64,000 bases of DNA, taken from positions 30,247 to 94,246 of the forward strand of contig CAVRIV010000004.1 in assembly GCA_963721335.1 (NCBI GenBank), in the 5' to 3' direction. A program made the translations under genes and the position numbers. Positions 15,775 through 25,700 of the stretch are shown one piece after another. The DNA comes from CAVXDY01 sp963721335. GTDB lineage: Bacteria > Actinomycetota > Thermoleophilia > Miltoncostaeales > Miltoncostaeaceae. Numbering within the stretch: position 1 is the stretch's first letter; each line of letters begins with the position of its first letter. The notes under the pieces are model-generated. The model was not told the origin of the DNA and ran no database searches. It saw only the letters and a list, made by a program, of their open reading frames with translations.

Positions 15775-16278
15775 TCAGGTGGCCACCGGGGGGGCGCTCA
15801 CCGGGAGCCCGAGCAGGTAGGGCAGCGAGGGGTCGACGCTCTCCGAGAGCCGGGTGGCGATGCGGTGGAAGACCTCCGCCTCCTCGGGCGTGAGGTCGGC
15901 GAGCCCGGCGGGCCCCGTGAGGTAGGCGGTCCGCAGGCGCTCCCGCGCGACGATCCCGGCGGGGGTGGGCACGAGCTCCTTCACCCGCCGGTCGCCGGCC
16001 GAGACCCGCCGCTCGGCGAACCCGCGCTCCTCCAGCCGGTCGGCGAGGGCGGTCGCGTAGGAGGCGTCGCAGTGCATCTGCTTGGCGATGTCGCCCAGGC
16101 TCGGGGGATCCTCCGGCCGGAGGCGCATCAGCGCGATCGCCTGCGGAGGGGTCAGCCCCTCGGCCACGGAGGCGGCCAGCCAGCCGGCGCGCATCGACAT
16201 GAACACGCCGACCATCAGCCCCCAGGCCTCGTCGGCGACGCTCCTGGACGATGCAGACGGGTCGCTCACCGGGCCCAT
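15775..16278 (-). CDS. MarR-family transcriptional regulator
   Basis: A 167-residue winged-helix regulator. The N-terminal dimerisation helix (SVADEAWGLMVGVFMSMRAG) precedes LTPPQAIALMRLRPEDPPSLGDIAKQMHCDASYATALADRLEERGF, which is the helix-turn-helix, and the wing RRVSAGDRRVKELVPTPAG. It is transcribed divergently from a DrrAB-like exporter across 86 bp, so it almost certainly regulates that pump and itself in response to a small hydrophobic ligand. ATG 16278 has a GGGAGGG-type ribosome binding site; longer in-frame extensions run into the exporter promoter. Confidence 0.92.
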   Translation of the reverse strand: MGPVSDPSASSRSVADEAWGLMVGVFMSMRAGWLAASVAEGLTPPQAIALMRLRPEDPPSLGDIAKQMHCDASYATALADRLEERGFAERRVSAGDRRVKELVPTPAGIVARERLRTAYLTGPAGLADLTPEEAEVFHRIATRLSESVDPSLPYLLGLPVSAPPVAT

Positions 16279-16299
16279 CGTAACCCTCCCCTCGATCGC

Positions 16300-16329
16300 T
16301 TGACTAGTTCCAAAGGTCGGTGCTACACA
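16300..16329 (+). promoter_or_regulatory. promoter of the DrrAB-like exporter
   Basis: TTGACT (16300-16305) and TACACA (16324-16329) with an 18-bp spacer form the best sigma-70-like promoter in the divergent region. The MarR operator candidate lies directly downstream, where a bound repressor would block initiation. Confidence 0.45.
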
Positions 16330-16343
16330 ACTATTGTAATAGT
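16330..16343. promoter_or_regulatory. candidate MarR operator (palindrome)
   Basis: ACTATT-GT-AATAGT is a perfect 6+6 inverted repeat in an AT-rich patch that is striking against the GC-rich background. It lies between the divergent MarR and exporter genes and overlaps the predicted exporter start point. Size and position fit a MarR dimer site. Confidence 0.55.
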
Positions 16344-16364
16344 AAACTAAATCGGGGAGCGACG

Positions 16365-17378
16365 ATGAGCGCATCCGAATCGCGGCCGGCGGTGCAGGCG
16401 CGCGGGCTCGTGAAGAGCTTCGGCGACGTGCGCGCCCTCGACGGCGTGGACATCGACGTCCCGGCCGGAACGGTGCTGGGCCTGCTGGGCCCCAACGGGG
16501 CGGGGAAGACGACCGTGGTCAGGATCCTCTCCACCGTCATCGAGCCGGACGCCGGCGAGGCGAGCGTGATGGGTCTGGACGTGGTGCGCGACGCCGCCCT
16601 GGTGCGCACGCGCATCGGGCTGGCCGGGCAGTTCGCGGCGGTGGACGGCAACCTCACCGGACGCGAGAACCTGCGGCTGATCGGGGCCCTCACCCACCTG
16701 CCGCGCCGTGCGATCGGCCCGCGGGCGGACGAGCTGCTCGAGCAGTTCGGGCTCTCGGAGGCCGGGGGCCGCCCGGTCCGCACCTACTCCGGTGGCATGC
16801 GGCGGCGCCTGGACCTGGCGGCCGCCCTCGTCCACCGGCCTCCCGTGCTCTATCTCGACGAGCCCACCACGGGCCTCGACCCGGCCAGCCGCAACGACCT
16901 CTGGGAGACCGTGCGCCGCCTCGTGGCCGGCGGCACCACCGTGCTGCTCACCACCCAGTACCTCGAGGAGGCCGACCTGCTGGCCGACCGCATCGTGGTG
17001 ATCGACCGCGGCGGCGCCCTCGCCGAGGGCACGGCCGCCGAGCTGAAGCGCCGTCTGGGCGGCACCGTGCTGGAGCTGACCATCCTGGACGACGCCCAGG
17101 CGCTGCAGGCGGCGGGCATCCTCGACCGCCTGGAGCTCGGGCGGGTGGCGCGCGATGGCCGCACGCTGCGGGTGAACGTGAACGACGGCACGCACGCGCT
17201 GATCGCCGCGGTGCGGGCCCTCGACGCCGACGGCATCGAGCCGGCCGCCGCCGCCGTGCGCGAGCCCTCCCTGGACGACGTGTTCCTGGCCCTCACGGGG
17301 CGGCGCGCCGCCCCCGAGACCGAATCGACCGACGAGGCCGCCGACGCGCGCGGCCGCGAGAAGGAGGTCGTGGCATGA
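16365..17378 (+). CDS. DrrA-like daunorubicin-resistance-family ABC ATPase
   Basis: ATPase of a drug or lipid exporter, 337 residues. It has Walker A GPNGAGKTT, GLAGQFAAVDGNLTGRENL (the DrrA-type Q-loop region), signature YSGGMRRRLDLAAALVHRP, Walker B VLYLDEPTTGLD and switch LLTTQYLEEADLLADRI. The extended C-terminal regulatory domain with EPSLDDVFLALTGR, a motif typical of DrrA/CcmA-type exporters, is complete. The ATG of the permease overlaps its stop (ATGA at 17375-17378). It is probably repressed by the divergent MarR protein. Confidence 0.95.
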   Translation: MSASESRPAVQARGLVKSFGDVRALDGVDIDVPAGTVLGLLGPNGAGKTTVVRILSTVIEPDAGEASVMGLDVVRDAALVRTRIGLAGQFAAVDGNLTGRENLRLIGALTHLPRRAIGPRADELLEQFGLSEAGGRPVRTYSGGMRRRLDLAAALVHRPPVLYLDEPTTGLDPASRNDLWETVRRLVAGGTTVLLTTQYLEEADLLADRIVVIDRGGALAEGTAAELKRRLGGTVLELTILDDAQALQAAGILDRLELGRVARDGRTLRVNVNDGTHALIAAVRALDADGIEPAAAAVREPSLDDVFLALTGRRAAPETESTDEAADARGREKEVVA

Positions 17379-18199
17379 CGACCACCGCCATCCCGACTCC
17401 CCTTCCCCTCGCCCTGGGCGGGCTGGGACGCGTGCGCCTCGGCGTGCGCGACGTCCTGGCGATGACCTGGCGGAACCTGCTCACGATCCGGCGGGTGCCG
17501 CAGCTCCTGGTGTTCGCCACCATCCAGCCGCTGCTGTTCGTCCTGATGTTCCGCTACGTGTTCGGCGGCGCCATCCACGTTCCGGGCGTCGACTACGTCA
17601 ACTACCTCCTGCCCGGCGTCTTCGCCCAGGTGGTCGCCTTCGGCGCCGTGCAGACCGCCGTCGGGCTGGCCGTCGACCGGGGCGGGGGTCTCATCGAACG
17701 CCTGCAATCCCTGCCGATGGCGCGGTCGGCGGTGCTCGCCGGGCGCACGATCGCCGACCTCTGCCGCAACGTCCTCGTGGTGACGCTCATGCTGGCGGTG
17801 GGCTTCGCCGTGGGCTTCCGGCTCCAGACCAACGTCGGCAAGCTGCTCCTGGCCCTGGTGGTGCTGCTGCTCTTCGGCTTCGCCCTGTCGTGGATCTTCG
17901 CGTTCATCGGGCTCTCGGTGAGCAACGCCGAGACCGCCCAGGCGGCCGCCTTCCCGCTCCTGCTGCCGCTCGTCTTCGCCTCGAGCGCGTTCGTCCCCAC
18001 CGCCACGATGCCGGACTGGCTGGCCGCGTTCGCGAACCACCAGCCGGTGACGGCGGCGGTCAACGCGGTGCGCGCTCTGGTGCTGGGTGGGCCGTGGGCC
18101 GAGGACGTGCTCATCAGCCTGACCTGGACCGCCGGGATCCTGCTGGTGTTCGTGCCCCTGGCCGTTCGCCGCTACCGGCGCGGGGGAGCCGCCGGGTAG
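17375..18199 (+). CDS. DrrB-like ABC-2 exporter permease
   Basis: Membrane partner of the DrrA-like ATPase, 274 residues. After a cytoplasmic leader, the family segment MTWRNLLTIRRVPQLLVFATIQPLLFVLMFRYVFGG (broken here by turns) leads into six predicted helices, with NYLLPGVFAQVVAFG and a GLIERLQSLPMARSAVLAGR cytoplasmic loop characteristic of DrrB proteins. The last 28 bp overlap the convergent membrane-protein gene at 18172. Confidence 0.93.
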   Translation: MTTTAIPTPLPLALGGLGRVRLGVRDVLAMTWRNLLTIRRVPQLLVFATIQPLLFVLMFRYVFGGAIHVPGVDYVNYLLPGVFAQVVAFGAVQTAVGLAVDRGGGLIERLQSLPMARSAVLAGRTIADLCRNVLVVTLMLAVGFAVGFRLQTNVGKLLLALVVLLLFGFALSWIFAFIGLSVSNAETAQAAAFPLLLPLVFASSAFVPTATMPDWLAAFANHQPVTAAVNAVRALVLGGPWAEDVLISLTWTAGILLVFVPLAVRRYRRGGAAG

Positions 18200-18846
18200 G
18201 GCACCTCCATGGTGCGGGTGCCGGGCGCCTCGCCCGGCACCTCCGTGGCGTCGCCGGGGGCCGGGACGAGGGCCGCCCGGTTCGCGGCGGCGCCCACCCC
18301 GCCGCCCACCAGCGCGCCGGCCAGGGCGGCGAGCGCGATCGCCACGAGCGCGATCCCGGCCTCCCAGTCCCCCGACAGCCCGGTGTCGAGCCAGTGGGGC
18401 AGGTCGAGGCCGGCCAGCACGCCGGCCGAGGGGTCGCGCACCCAGCCCTCGACCGCGTCGGCGCCCGTGGCCACCATCGCCAGCGCCCACGCGCCCAGGG
18501 CGTGGGCCACGGCCCGGGTGCGCGCCATGCGCGCGGCCACGTATCCGCCCAGGGCGAACGCCCCCGCCTGGATCAGCAGCACCCAGAGGCCCGGCCAGAA
18601 CCGGTCCTCCACCCCGGGATCGCCGCTCGCGATGCCGATGCCCAGGCCGAAGTCCACCTCGGCGGCGCGCAGGCAGCCGGCGGCCAGCACGGCCGCGCCC
18701 CACGCCGTGAGCCAGCCCGCGACCGGGGCGAGCAGCGAGCCGCGGGGCACCCGCATGAGCTCCCTCGGCGCCGCCGGGTCACGCGTCATCGACTGCGTCG
18801 TCTCGGACGCCCCGGTGGGCACGGGGGTGGAGGATCCGCTCTCCAC
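18172..18846 (-). CDS. multi-pass membrane protein of unknown function
   Basis: A 224-residue protein with four clear hydrophobic segments (LLAPVAGWLTAWGAAVLAAG; WPGLWVLLIQAGAFALGGYV; AVAHALGAWALAMVATGADA; GIALVAIALAALAGALVGGG). They are arranged as two similar pairs, with polar, Pro- and Thr-rich ends that are probably cytoplasmic. Gly-rich, tightly packed helices resemble YrzE-type or other small actinobacterial membrane proteins, but I do not recognise the family. It ends inside the DrrB-like gene on the opposite strand. Confidence 0.6.
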   Translation of the reverse strand: MESGSSTPVPTGASETTQSMTRDPAAPRELMRVPRGSLLAPVAGWLTAWGAAVLAAGCLRAAEVDFGLGIGIASGDPGVEDRFWPGLWVLLIQAGAFALGGYVAARMARTRAVAHALGAWALAMVATGADAVEGWVRDPSAGVLAGLDLPHWLDTGLSGDWEAGIALVAIALAALAGALVGGGVGAAANRAALVPAPGDATEVPGEAPGTRTMEVPYPAAPPRR

Positions 18847-18894
18847 GGGTCCAGCCTACCCCCGCCCCGGCGTTCCCGAACACCCGGTCCGGCC

Positions 18895-18923
18895 TTGACC
18901 GCCGAGCGCGCGGCGCATAGAGA
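18895..18923 (+). promoter_or_regulatory. candidate leaderless promoter of the acyl-CoA synthetase gene
   Basis: TTGACC (18895-18900), a 17-bp spacer and TAGAGA (18918-18923) are followed 7 bp later by the GTG start at 18930. The expected transcription start coincides with the start codon and there is no ribosome binding site, as in actinobacterial leaderless mRNAs. Confidence 0.5.
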
Positions 18924-18929
18924 GATCTC

Positions 18930-20525
18930 GTGCCGGTCCACATCACTCCGCTCACGCCGCTGGCCTTCCTCGAGCGCTCGGCCTCGGTCTTCGCCGACCG
19001 GGTGGCGGTGGTGGACGGCGCGGAGCGGATGACCTACCGCGATCTGGCCGCCCGAGTCACCCGCACCGCCCATGCGCTCCGCGCCTCCGGGATCGGCCCC
19101 GGCGAGCGCGTCGCCTACCTCTGCCCGAACACGCCGGAGCTGCTCGCGGCCCACTTCGCGGCGCCGCTGGCCGGCGCGGTGCTGGTCGCGCTCAACACCC
19201 GCCTGGCCCCCGAGGAGGTGCGTTCGATCTGCATGCACTCCGGCGCGCGCCTGCTGGTGGCCGACGCCGCGCTGCGCGAGACCGTCGCACCCGTCGCGGA
19301 CCGTCTCGGCGACGTTCGGGAGATCGTCTGGGCCGGCGACGCCGGCGCGGCGGACGGCCTGCCCGGGATCTCCCACGCCGAGCTGCTGGAGCGCGGCTCC
19401 GACGCCCCGCTGCCGTGGACGGTCGACGACGAGGACGCGACGATCTCGATCAACTACACCTCGGGCACCACGGGCCAGCCCAAGGGGGTGATGTACACCC
19501 ATCGCGGCGCCTACCTCAACGCCCTGGGAGAGAACGTCACCGCCGGCCACCGCGTGGACACGGTCTACCTCTGGACCCTCCCCATGTTCCACTGCAACGG
19601 CTGGTGCCACGTGTGGGCGATCGTGGCCGCCGGGGGCACGCAGGTCTGCCTGCCGGCGGTGCGCCCCGAGGAGATCTGGCGTCTCATCGACGAGGAGGGC
19701 GTCACGCACCTGTGCGGCGCGCCGACCGTGCTCTCCATGCTCGTCAACTCGCCCGCGGCCCACCCGCTCGCGGACGGCCTGGTGGTCATGACCGCCGCCG
19801 CGCCGCCCAGCCCCACGGTGCTCGCCCAGACCGAGGCCCTCGGCGCCACCGTGATCCACGTCTACGGGCTCACCGAGACCTACGGCCCGCACACGGTCTG
19901 CCAGTGGCAGCCCGAGTGGGCGGACGAGGATGGGCCCGACCGGGCGCGGCTGCTCTCGCGCCAGGGCGTGGCGATGGTGATCTCCGACCCGATCCGGGTG
20001 GTGGGCGAGGACGGGCGGGACGTCCCCCGGGACGGCGAGACCGTGGGGGAGATCGTGATGAGCGGCAACAACGTGATGAAGGGCTACTTCGACGACCCCG
20101 GGCAGACGGCCGCGGCCTTCCGGGGCGGCGTCTTCCACTCCGGCGACCTCGGCGTGTGGCACCCGGACGGCTACATCGAGCTTCGCGACCGGGCCAAGGA
20201 CGTCGTCATCTCGGGCGGGGAGAACATCTCCACGATCGAGGTCGAGCAGGTGCTGGGGAGCCACCCGGCCGTCCTGGAGGCCGCCGTCATCGGGGTGCCG
20301 GACGACCACTGGGGCGAGCGGCCGAAGGCGTTCGTGGTGCTCCGCCCGGGGCGCGAGGCCTCCCACGACGAGCTGACCGCGCACGTACGGGGCCTCCTGG
20401 CGGGGTACAAGTGCCCCGACAGCTTCGAGGTGCTCGCCGAGCTGCCGCGCACGTCCACCGGGAAGGTCCGCAAGTTCGAGCTCCGCGAGGAGGAGTGGGC
20501 GGGACGGCAGCGGCGCATCAACTGA
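18930..20525 (+). CDS. medium/long-chain fatty acyl-CoA synthetase (AMP-forming)
   Basis: Activates a fatty acid to its acyl-CoA via an acyl-adenylate; 531 residues, the usual length. It contains A3 ISINYTSGTTGQPKGVMYTHRGAY, MFHCNGWCH, A5 VYGLTETYGP, A7 FHSGDLGVWHPDGYIELRDRAKDVVISGGENIS and the catalytic Lys in TSTGKVRKFELRE. The MFHCNGW and GGENIS segments are typical of the AlkK-like medium-chain group. It is followed 26 bp later by a propionyl-CoA-synthetase-like gene, so both may feed acids into beta-oxidation or propionate use. Confidence 0.93.
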   Translation: MPVHITPLTPLAFLERSASVFADRVAVVDGAERMTYRDLAARVTRTAHALRASGIGPGERVAYLCPNTPELLAAHFAAPLAGAVLVALNTRLAPEEVRSICMHSGARLLVADAALRETVAPVADRLGDVREIVWAGDAGAADGLPGISHAELLERGSDAPLPWTVDDEDATISINYTSGTTGQPKGVMYTHRGAYLNALGENVTAGHRVDTVYLWTLPMFHCNGWCHVWAIVAAGGTQVCLPAVRPEEIWRLIDEEGVTHLCGAPTVLSMLVNSPAAHPLADGLVVMTAAAPPSPTVLAQTEALGATVIHVYGLTETYGPHTVCQWQPEWADEDGPDRARLLSRQGVAMVISDPIRVVGEDGRDVPRDGETVGEIVMSGNNVMKGYFDDPGQTAAAFRGGVFHSGDLGVWHPDGYIELRDRAKDVVISGGENISTIEVEQVLGSHPAVLEAAVIGVPDDHWGERPKAFVVLRPGREASHDELTAHVRGLLAGYKCPDSFEVLAELPRTSTGKVRKFELREEEWAGRQRRIN

Positions 20526-20551
20526 GGGACGGACGGGGGGAGAGGGCCGGA

Positions 20552-22441
20552 ATGGGGGCATACGAGGAGCGGCACCGCAGGAGCCTGGAGGATCCCGAGG
20601 GGTTCTGGCTCGCGGCGGCGGAGGCGATCGACTGGGAGACGGCGCCGGCGCGGGCGCTCGACGACTCGGGGGCGCCCTTCTACCGCTGGTATCCCGACGG
20701 CACCCTCAACACCTGCCACAACGCCCTCGACCGGCACGTGGAGGGCGGGCGCGCCGAGCAGGTCGCGCTGGTGTACGACTCCCCGGTGACCGGCGTCGTC
20801 CGCAGCCTCACGTACCGCGAGCTGCGCGACGAGACGGCCCGCTTCGCGGGCGTCCTGCGCTCGCTCGGGGTCGGCCGCGGCGACACCGTGGTGATCTACA
20901 TGCCCATGGTGCCGGAGGCCGTCGTCGCGATGCTCGCGTGCGCGCGCCTGGGCGCCGTTCACTCGGTGGTCTTCGGCGGCTTCGCGGCCCGCGAGCTGGC
21001 CATGCGCATCGACGACGCCCGCCCCACGGTGGTCGTGTCGGCCTCGTGCGGCATCGAGCTCCAGCGGGTGATCGAGTACATGCCGCTCCTGGAGGGCGCG
21101 CTCAGCATCGCCGAGCACGCGCCCGCGGCGTGCGTGATCCTGCAGCGCCCCGAGGCCGAGGCCCGCCTCGTGGCCGGGCGCGACGTCGACTGGCACGAGG
21201 CCATGGCCGCCGCCGAGCCGGCCGGGTGCGTGCCGGTGGCCGCCACCGATCCGCTCTACGTGCTCTACACCTCCGGCACCACCGCGCGGCCGAAGGGCGT
21301 GGTGCGCGACAACGGCGGGCACGCGGTCGCGCTGCGGCTCTCGATGCAGGACATCTTCGACACCGGCCCGGGCGAGGTGTACTGGGCGGCGTCGGACATC
21401 GGCTGGGTGGTCGGCCACTCCTACATCGTCTACGCGCCCCTGATCACCGGCTGCACGACCATCCTCTACGAGGGCAAGCCCGTGGGAACCCCGGACCCCG
21501 GGGCCTTCTGGCGGGTGATCGCGCAGCACGGCGTGAAGACGCTGTTCACCGCGCCCACCGCGTTCCGGGCCATCAAGAAGGAGGACCCGGCCGGCGAGCA
21601 CCTGCGCCACCACGACATCTCCGGGTTCCGCGCCCTCTTCCTGGCCGGCGAGCGCCTCGACCCGGACACCTACCACTGGGCGCACGACCTCCTGGGCGTG
21701 CCGGTGATCGACCACTGGTGGCAGACCGAGACCGGCTGGCCGGTCGCCGCCAACTGCCTGGGCCTGGAGCCCCTGCCCGTGAAGCCGGGCTCTCCCACCA
21801 AGCCGGTGCCGGGCTACGACGTGCGCATCCTCGACACGGCCGGGGAGCCGGCCCCCGCGGGCCAGGAGGGCTCGGTGGTCATCCGCCTGCCGCTGCCCCC
21901 GGGCACCCTGCCGACGCTCTGGAACGACGACCGGCGCTTCGTCGAGAGCTACCTCACGGCCAACGACGGCTACTACACCACCGGCGACGGCGGCTACTTC
22001 GACGAGGACGGCTACCTCTACGTGATGGGGCGCATCGACGACGTGCTGAACGTGGCGGGCCACCGCCTGTCGACGGGGGCGATGGAGGCGGTCGTGGCCG
22101 AGCACCCCGACGTGGCCGAGTGCGCGGTCATCGGCGTGGCCGACGAGCTGAAGGGCCAGGTGCCGGTTGCTCTGGTGGTGCTGAAGGCCGGCGCCGACCG
22201 GGATCCCGAGGACGTGCAGCGCGAGCTGGTGCGGAGCGTGCGCGAGGAGGTCGGGCCGGTGGCGAGCATGAAGCGGGTCGCCGTGGTGGCGCGACTGCCG
22301 AAGACCCGCAGCGGCAAGATCCTGCGCGGGACCATGCGGGCCATCGCCGACGGCCGCCCGTACGAGGTCCCGAGCACGATCGACGACCCGGCGATCCTCG
22401 ACGAGCTCGGCGAGGCTCTTCAGGGCGCCGCGCGGGCGTAG
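20552..22441 (+). CDS. prpE: propionyl-CoA synthetase (PrpE/ACSS3-like)
   Basis: Activates propionate, or acetate, to acyl-CoA with ATP; 629 residues. The N-terminal ACAS domain (NTCHNALDRHVEGGRAEQVALVY) is followed by YTSGTTARPKGVVRDNGGHAVAL. The RDNGGH variant distinguishes PrpE from acetyl-CoA synthetase. WWQTETGWPV, the hinge IDDVLNVAGHRLSTGAME and the acetylation/catalytic Lys motif KTRSGKILRGTMR follow. ATG 20552 has a GGGGGGAGAGGG leader. It is the second gene of the acyl-CoA synthetase pair. Confidence 0.93.
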   Translation: MGAYEERHRRSLEDPEGFWLAAAEAIDWETAPARALDDSGAPFYRWYPDGTLNTCHNALDRHVEGGRAEQVALVYDSPVTGVVRSLTYRELRDETARFAGVLRSLGVGRGDTVVIYMPMVPEAVVAMLACARLGAVHSVVFGGFAARELAMRIDDARPTVVVSASCGIELQRVIEYMPLLEGALSIAEHAPAACVILQRPEAEARLVAGRDVDWHEAMAAAEPAGCVPVAATDPLYVLYTSGTTARPKGVVRDNGGHAVALRLSMQDIFDTGPGEVYWAASDIGWVVGHSYIVYAPLITGCTTILYEGKPVGTPDPGAFWRVIAQHGVKTLFTAPTAFRAIKKEDPAGEHLRHHDISGFRALFLAGERLDPDTYHWAHDLLGVPVIDHWWQTETGWPVAANCLGLEPLPVKPGSPTKPVPGYDVRILDTAGEPAPAGQEGSVVIRLPLPPGTLPTLWNDDRRFVESYLTANDGYYTTGDGGYFDEDGYLYVMGRIDDVLNVAGHRLSTGAMEAVVAEHPDVAECAVIGVADELKGQVPVALVVLKAGADRDPEDVQRELVRSVREEVGPVASMKRVAVVARLPKTRSGKILRGTMRAIADGRPYEVPSTIDDPAILDELGEALQGAARA

Positions 22442-22757
22442 CGCCGCACGGCGAGCGGCACACAGACGGCGTCTCGAACGAGAATGGCCGGCCCCCTCGA
22501 CCCGCTGCGCTGCCGGCAGGCTGTGCCCGGGACTCCCGGGCCCCGGCGTCATGGCGCCGGGCGGGAGCCCTCGACCTGCACGGGCGCGGGGAGAGGGCCG
22601 GCCATGCGCGAAGGCTCGCGCACGCCCCTCACGCGGCTCTCACACGCCTCTCACGGCCGGGGCCGGGGCCGCAGCCGGCGCTTCTGGAAGGATTCGATGG
22701 CCGCACCGGCCTCGGGGATGGGATGATCGGGTTCCCTCCCACCGTGCCTGAGGATCC
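22442..22757. other. 316-bp intergenic region upstream of the SARP gene
   Basis: No coding sequence is supported here. It holds the TCAC direct repeats at 22628-22654 and a ribosome binding site (GAGG, about 22749) before the ATG at 22758. No convincing -10 box is seen at the expected distance from the repeats. Confidence 0.6.
22628..22654 (+). promoter_or_regulatory. three TCAC direct repeats on an 11-bp period (candidate SARP operator)
   Basis: CTCAC occurs at 22628, 22639 and 22650, exactly 11 bp apart, within the wider repeat unit CTCTCACgc. SARP regulators bind direct heptamer repeats spaced by one DNA turn (11 bp), so the array fits an autoregulatory site for the SARP gene that begins at 22758. 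The same pattern recurs at 29595-29632. Confidence 0.6.
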
Positions 22758-25700
22758 ATGACGACGACCGTGCCCGATGGCGCGCCGTCCGCGAGCATTC
22801 CGGTCGGCGTGCTGCGCACGCGACTCCTGCCTCCGCGGCTCCCGCCCAACAGCGTGCCCCGGCCGGAGCTGGTGGCGCGCGTGAATCGCGGGCTGGAGGG
22901 TCGGTTGCTCGCCATCATCGCCGGGGCCGGCTACGGGAAGACCACCCTGCTCGTGCAGGCGCTCGAGAGCTCGCCGCTGCCGTGGGTCTGGGTCTCGTGC
23001 GACGCGCGCCTCCGGAGCCCCGAGATGCTTCTGGCGCACGTGGCCGCAGGGGTGGCGGGGGCCTTCCCGGGCGTCGCGACCGCGCTGCCGCCGGGCGGCT
23101 CGCCCGACGACCAGATCGCCGGCCTCGCCAACGAGATCGTGGCCACGATCCCCGACGACTTCGTCCTGGCGCTGGACGACGTCCACGCGCTCGACCCCGG
23201 ACCGGTGCGCGAGGCGCTCGGCAGCCTGGCGTCGGACCTGCCACCCAACGTCCACCTGGCGATGACCAGCCGCCGCGACCTGGGCATCCCCACCTCGCGC
23301 GCGGCCGCCGGCGGAGCCACGGTGGTCGACGAGGGGATGCTCGCCTTCAGCTTCTCGGAGGCCGCCGAGCTGCTCGAGGACGCGCCCGCCGGGCTCGCCG
23401 AGACCGAGATCGGCGAGCTGCACCAGCGCACCGAGGGGTGGGTGGCCGGCCTGCTGCTGGCGACCAGGTCCGGCGGAGGCGCCGGGCGGACCCCCCACGC
23501 CTCGACCGGGCCGCACTTCGACTACCTGGCCGACGAGGTGCTGGCCGGCCTGCCCGAGGAGCTGCAGCGCTTCCTGCTCGACACCTCGGTGCTCGAGCGG
23601 TTCACGCCACCGCTCGCCGCGGCCGTCTCGGAGCGCGCGGACGCCCGCGAGGTGCTCCGCGACCTGGTGGCCTCGCACCTGTTCATCGTGCAGGCCGAGG
23701 GCGAGTGGTACCGCTACCACCACCTCTTCGGCGCGTTCCTGCGGCGTCGCCTGGCCGAGCGCGAGCCGGCGCGGCTCCTGGAGCTGCACGGGCGCGCCGC
23801 CCGGGCCTGGGAGGCCGCCGGCGACAACCAGGAGGCGGTGCGGCACTTCCTGGAGGCGGGGGCGCCCGCGGAGGCGGCCCGGGCCCTGGAGCCCGTGGCC
23901 GAGTCGATGGTGGCCACGCCCGAGCGCCAGACCCTGGCCGGGTGGCTGCGGCGCATCCCGGCCGCGGAGTGGCGGCCGCTGGCCGGGCATCCAGCTCGCT
24001 CACGCGCTCCTCACCTACCTCGGCCGGCGACGCGCGCGCGGCGTTCGAGGCCTGGGACGAGGCGATCGACCGCCTCATGGAGGCCGGCGAGGTGGAGCGG
24101 GCCGCCGGGGCGCTCTACCGATCGCAGCTCGCGATGCTGACCGTGGGGGTGAGCCCCGCCGTGCGGGTGGCGCTCGCCGAGCGGCACCTCACGCGCCTGG
24201 ACGGCGCCGGGCCCGCCGCGGGCCTGGTGCGCATGATCGTCGCGGTCGCCTACGCCATCGGCTGCGAGCGGGCCGAGGCCGAGGAGCTGATCGGCGCCGC
24301 CACCGCGTCGGCCGGACGGCGCGAGCTGGCGCTGCTCGACCCCTGCGCCGAGATGGTGCGCGGCTTCTACTTCGACTACGCCGACGGCCACCTGCAGGAG
24401 GCGCTGCGGCGCATCGAGGACGGCCTCAGCCGTCTGGAGCCGATCGAGGTCGAGGAGTCGTTCATGCTCCAGGCCTTCGGCCGCGGCAACCGCGCCCTGC
24501 TCCTGGCCGACGCCGGCCGCTACGAGGACTGCCTGCGCGAGGCCCAGGCGGTCCTCGACCTCTCGGCCTCGCTGGGCATGCGCTCGGCCCCGTCGCTCCT
24601 GATCCTGTGGTGGCGGCTGCTGTCGCTCTGCGGGCTGGGGGACTGGGAGGGGGTGGCCGCGCTCGAGCCGGAGGCGCGCCGGGCGATCGCCGCGGGGACG
24701 GGCACCAACGTGGCCTACCGCATGGGCGCGCAGCTGGCGCGCGCGGCGGCCGCGGCCGGCGACGCCGAGCTGGCCCTGGCCCGCATCGCGGCCGCGCGGG
24801 CGGCGGCGCGCGACTACGGCGAGTCCTACGAGATCCCCATGGTGCTCGGGGAGCTCTCCCTGGCGGCGGACGCCGCCGGCCAGGTCGCCCTCAGCCGCGA
24901 GCTCGCCGAGGAGGCGGTCGCGATCTCCGGCCGTCACGACCTCGACTGGGCCCGGGCCCGGGCCGCCCTGCTGTCGGCCGGCGCGCACATCGAGAGCCCC
25001 CTCGGGGACACCCGGCTGGAGGAGGCTCTGGAGCTCACCGAGCGTCTCGACCTGGGCATCCTGTGGCGCCGGCGCGAGCGGCCCCGGGCGGCGGCGCTGC
25101 TCGCCCGCGCACTGGAGGCCGATCTCCCGGGAGCCGCGACGGCCGCGCGCATCGCCGCCGAGTGCGGGCGTGAGGTGCTTCACGAGTGCGTCGAGCGGCT
25201 GCCGGATCCGGCCGCGCGGGCCCGGCTCGCCGGGGCGATGACCGACGACACCGACGTGGACGCCGAGACCATCAGGCTGCTGCTGGCCGATCCCGACCCC
25301 GGCGTCGCACGCGCCACCGAGCGCGTGCGCGAGCTGCTGGAGCGTCGCCCCCGGCAGCCGATCCGGATCGAGACCTTCGGTGGGCTGCGGCTGTACCGCG
25401 CCGGTGACCGGGTGCCCGACTCCTCCTTCGGGCGCGCCAAGGCCCGGGCGCTCCTCGGCGCGCTCGTCTGCGCCGAGCCCCGCGGCGTGCACCGCGACCG
25501 GCTGCTGGAGCACCTGTGGCCGGAGCTGCCGCCCGAGCGGGGGACGCGGGCGCTCGACACCACGCTCCACGAGCTGCGCCGCACGCTGGAGCCGCTGGCG
25601 CCGCCGCGCTCGGGCGGATCGCTCGTCCACCGGGAGGGCGAGGTCTACCGGCTGGCCCTGGCGGAGCGCGACTCCTGGGACGCCGGCGACTTCCTGCGTC

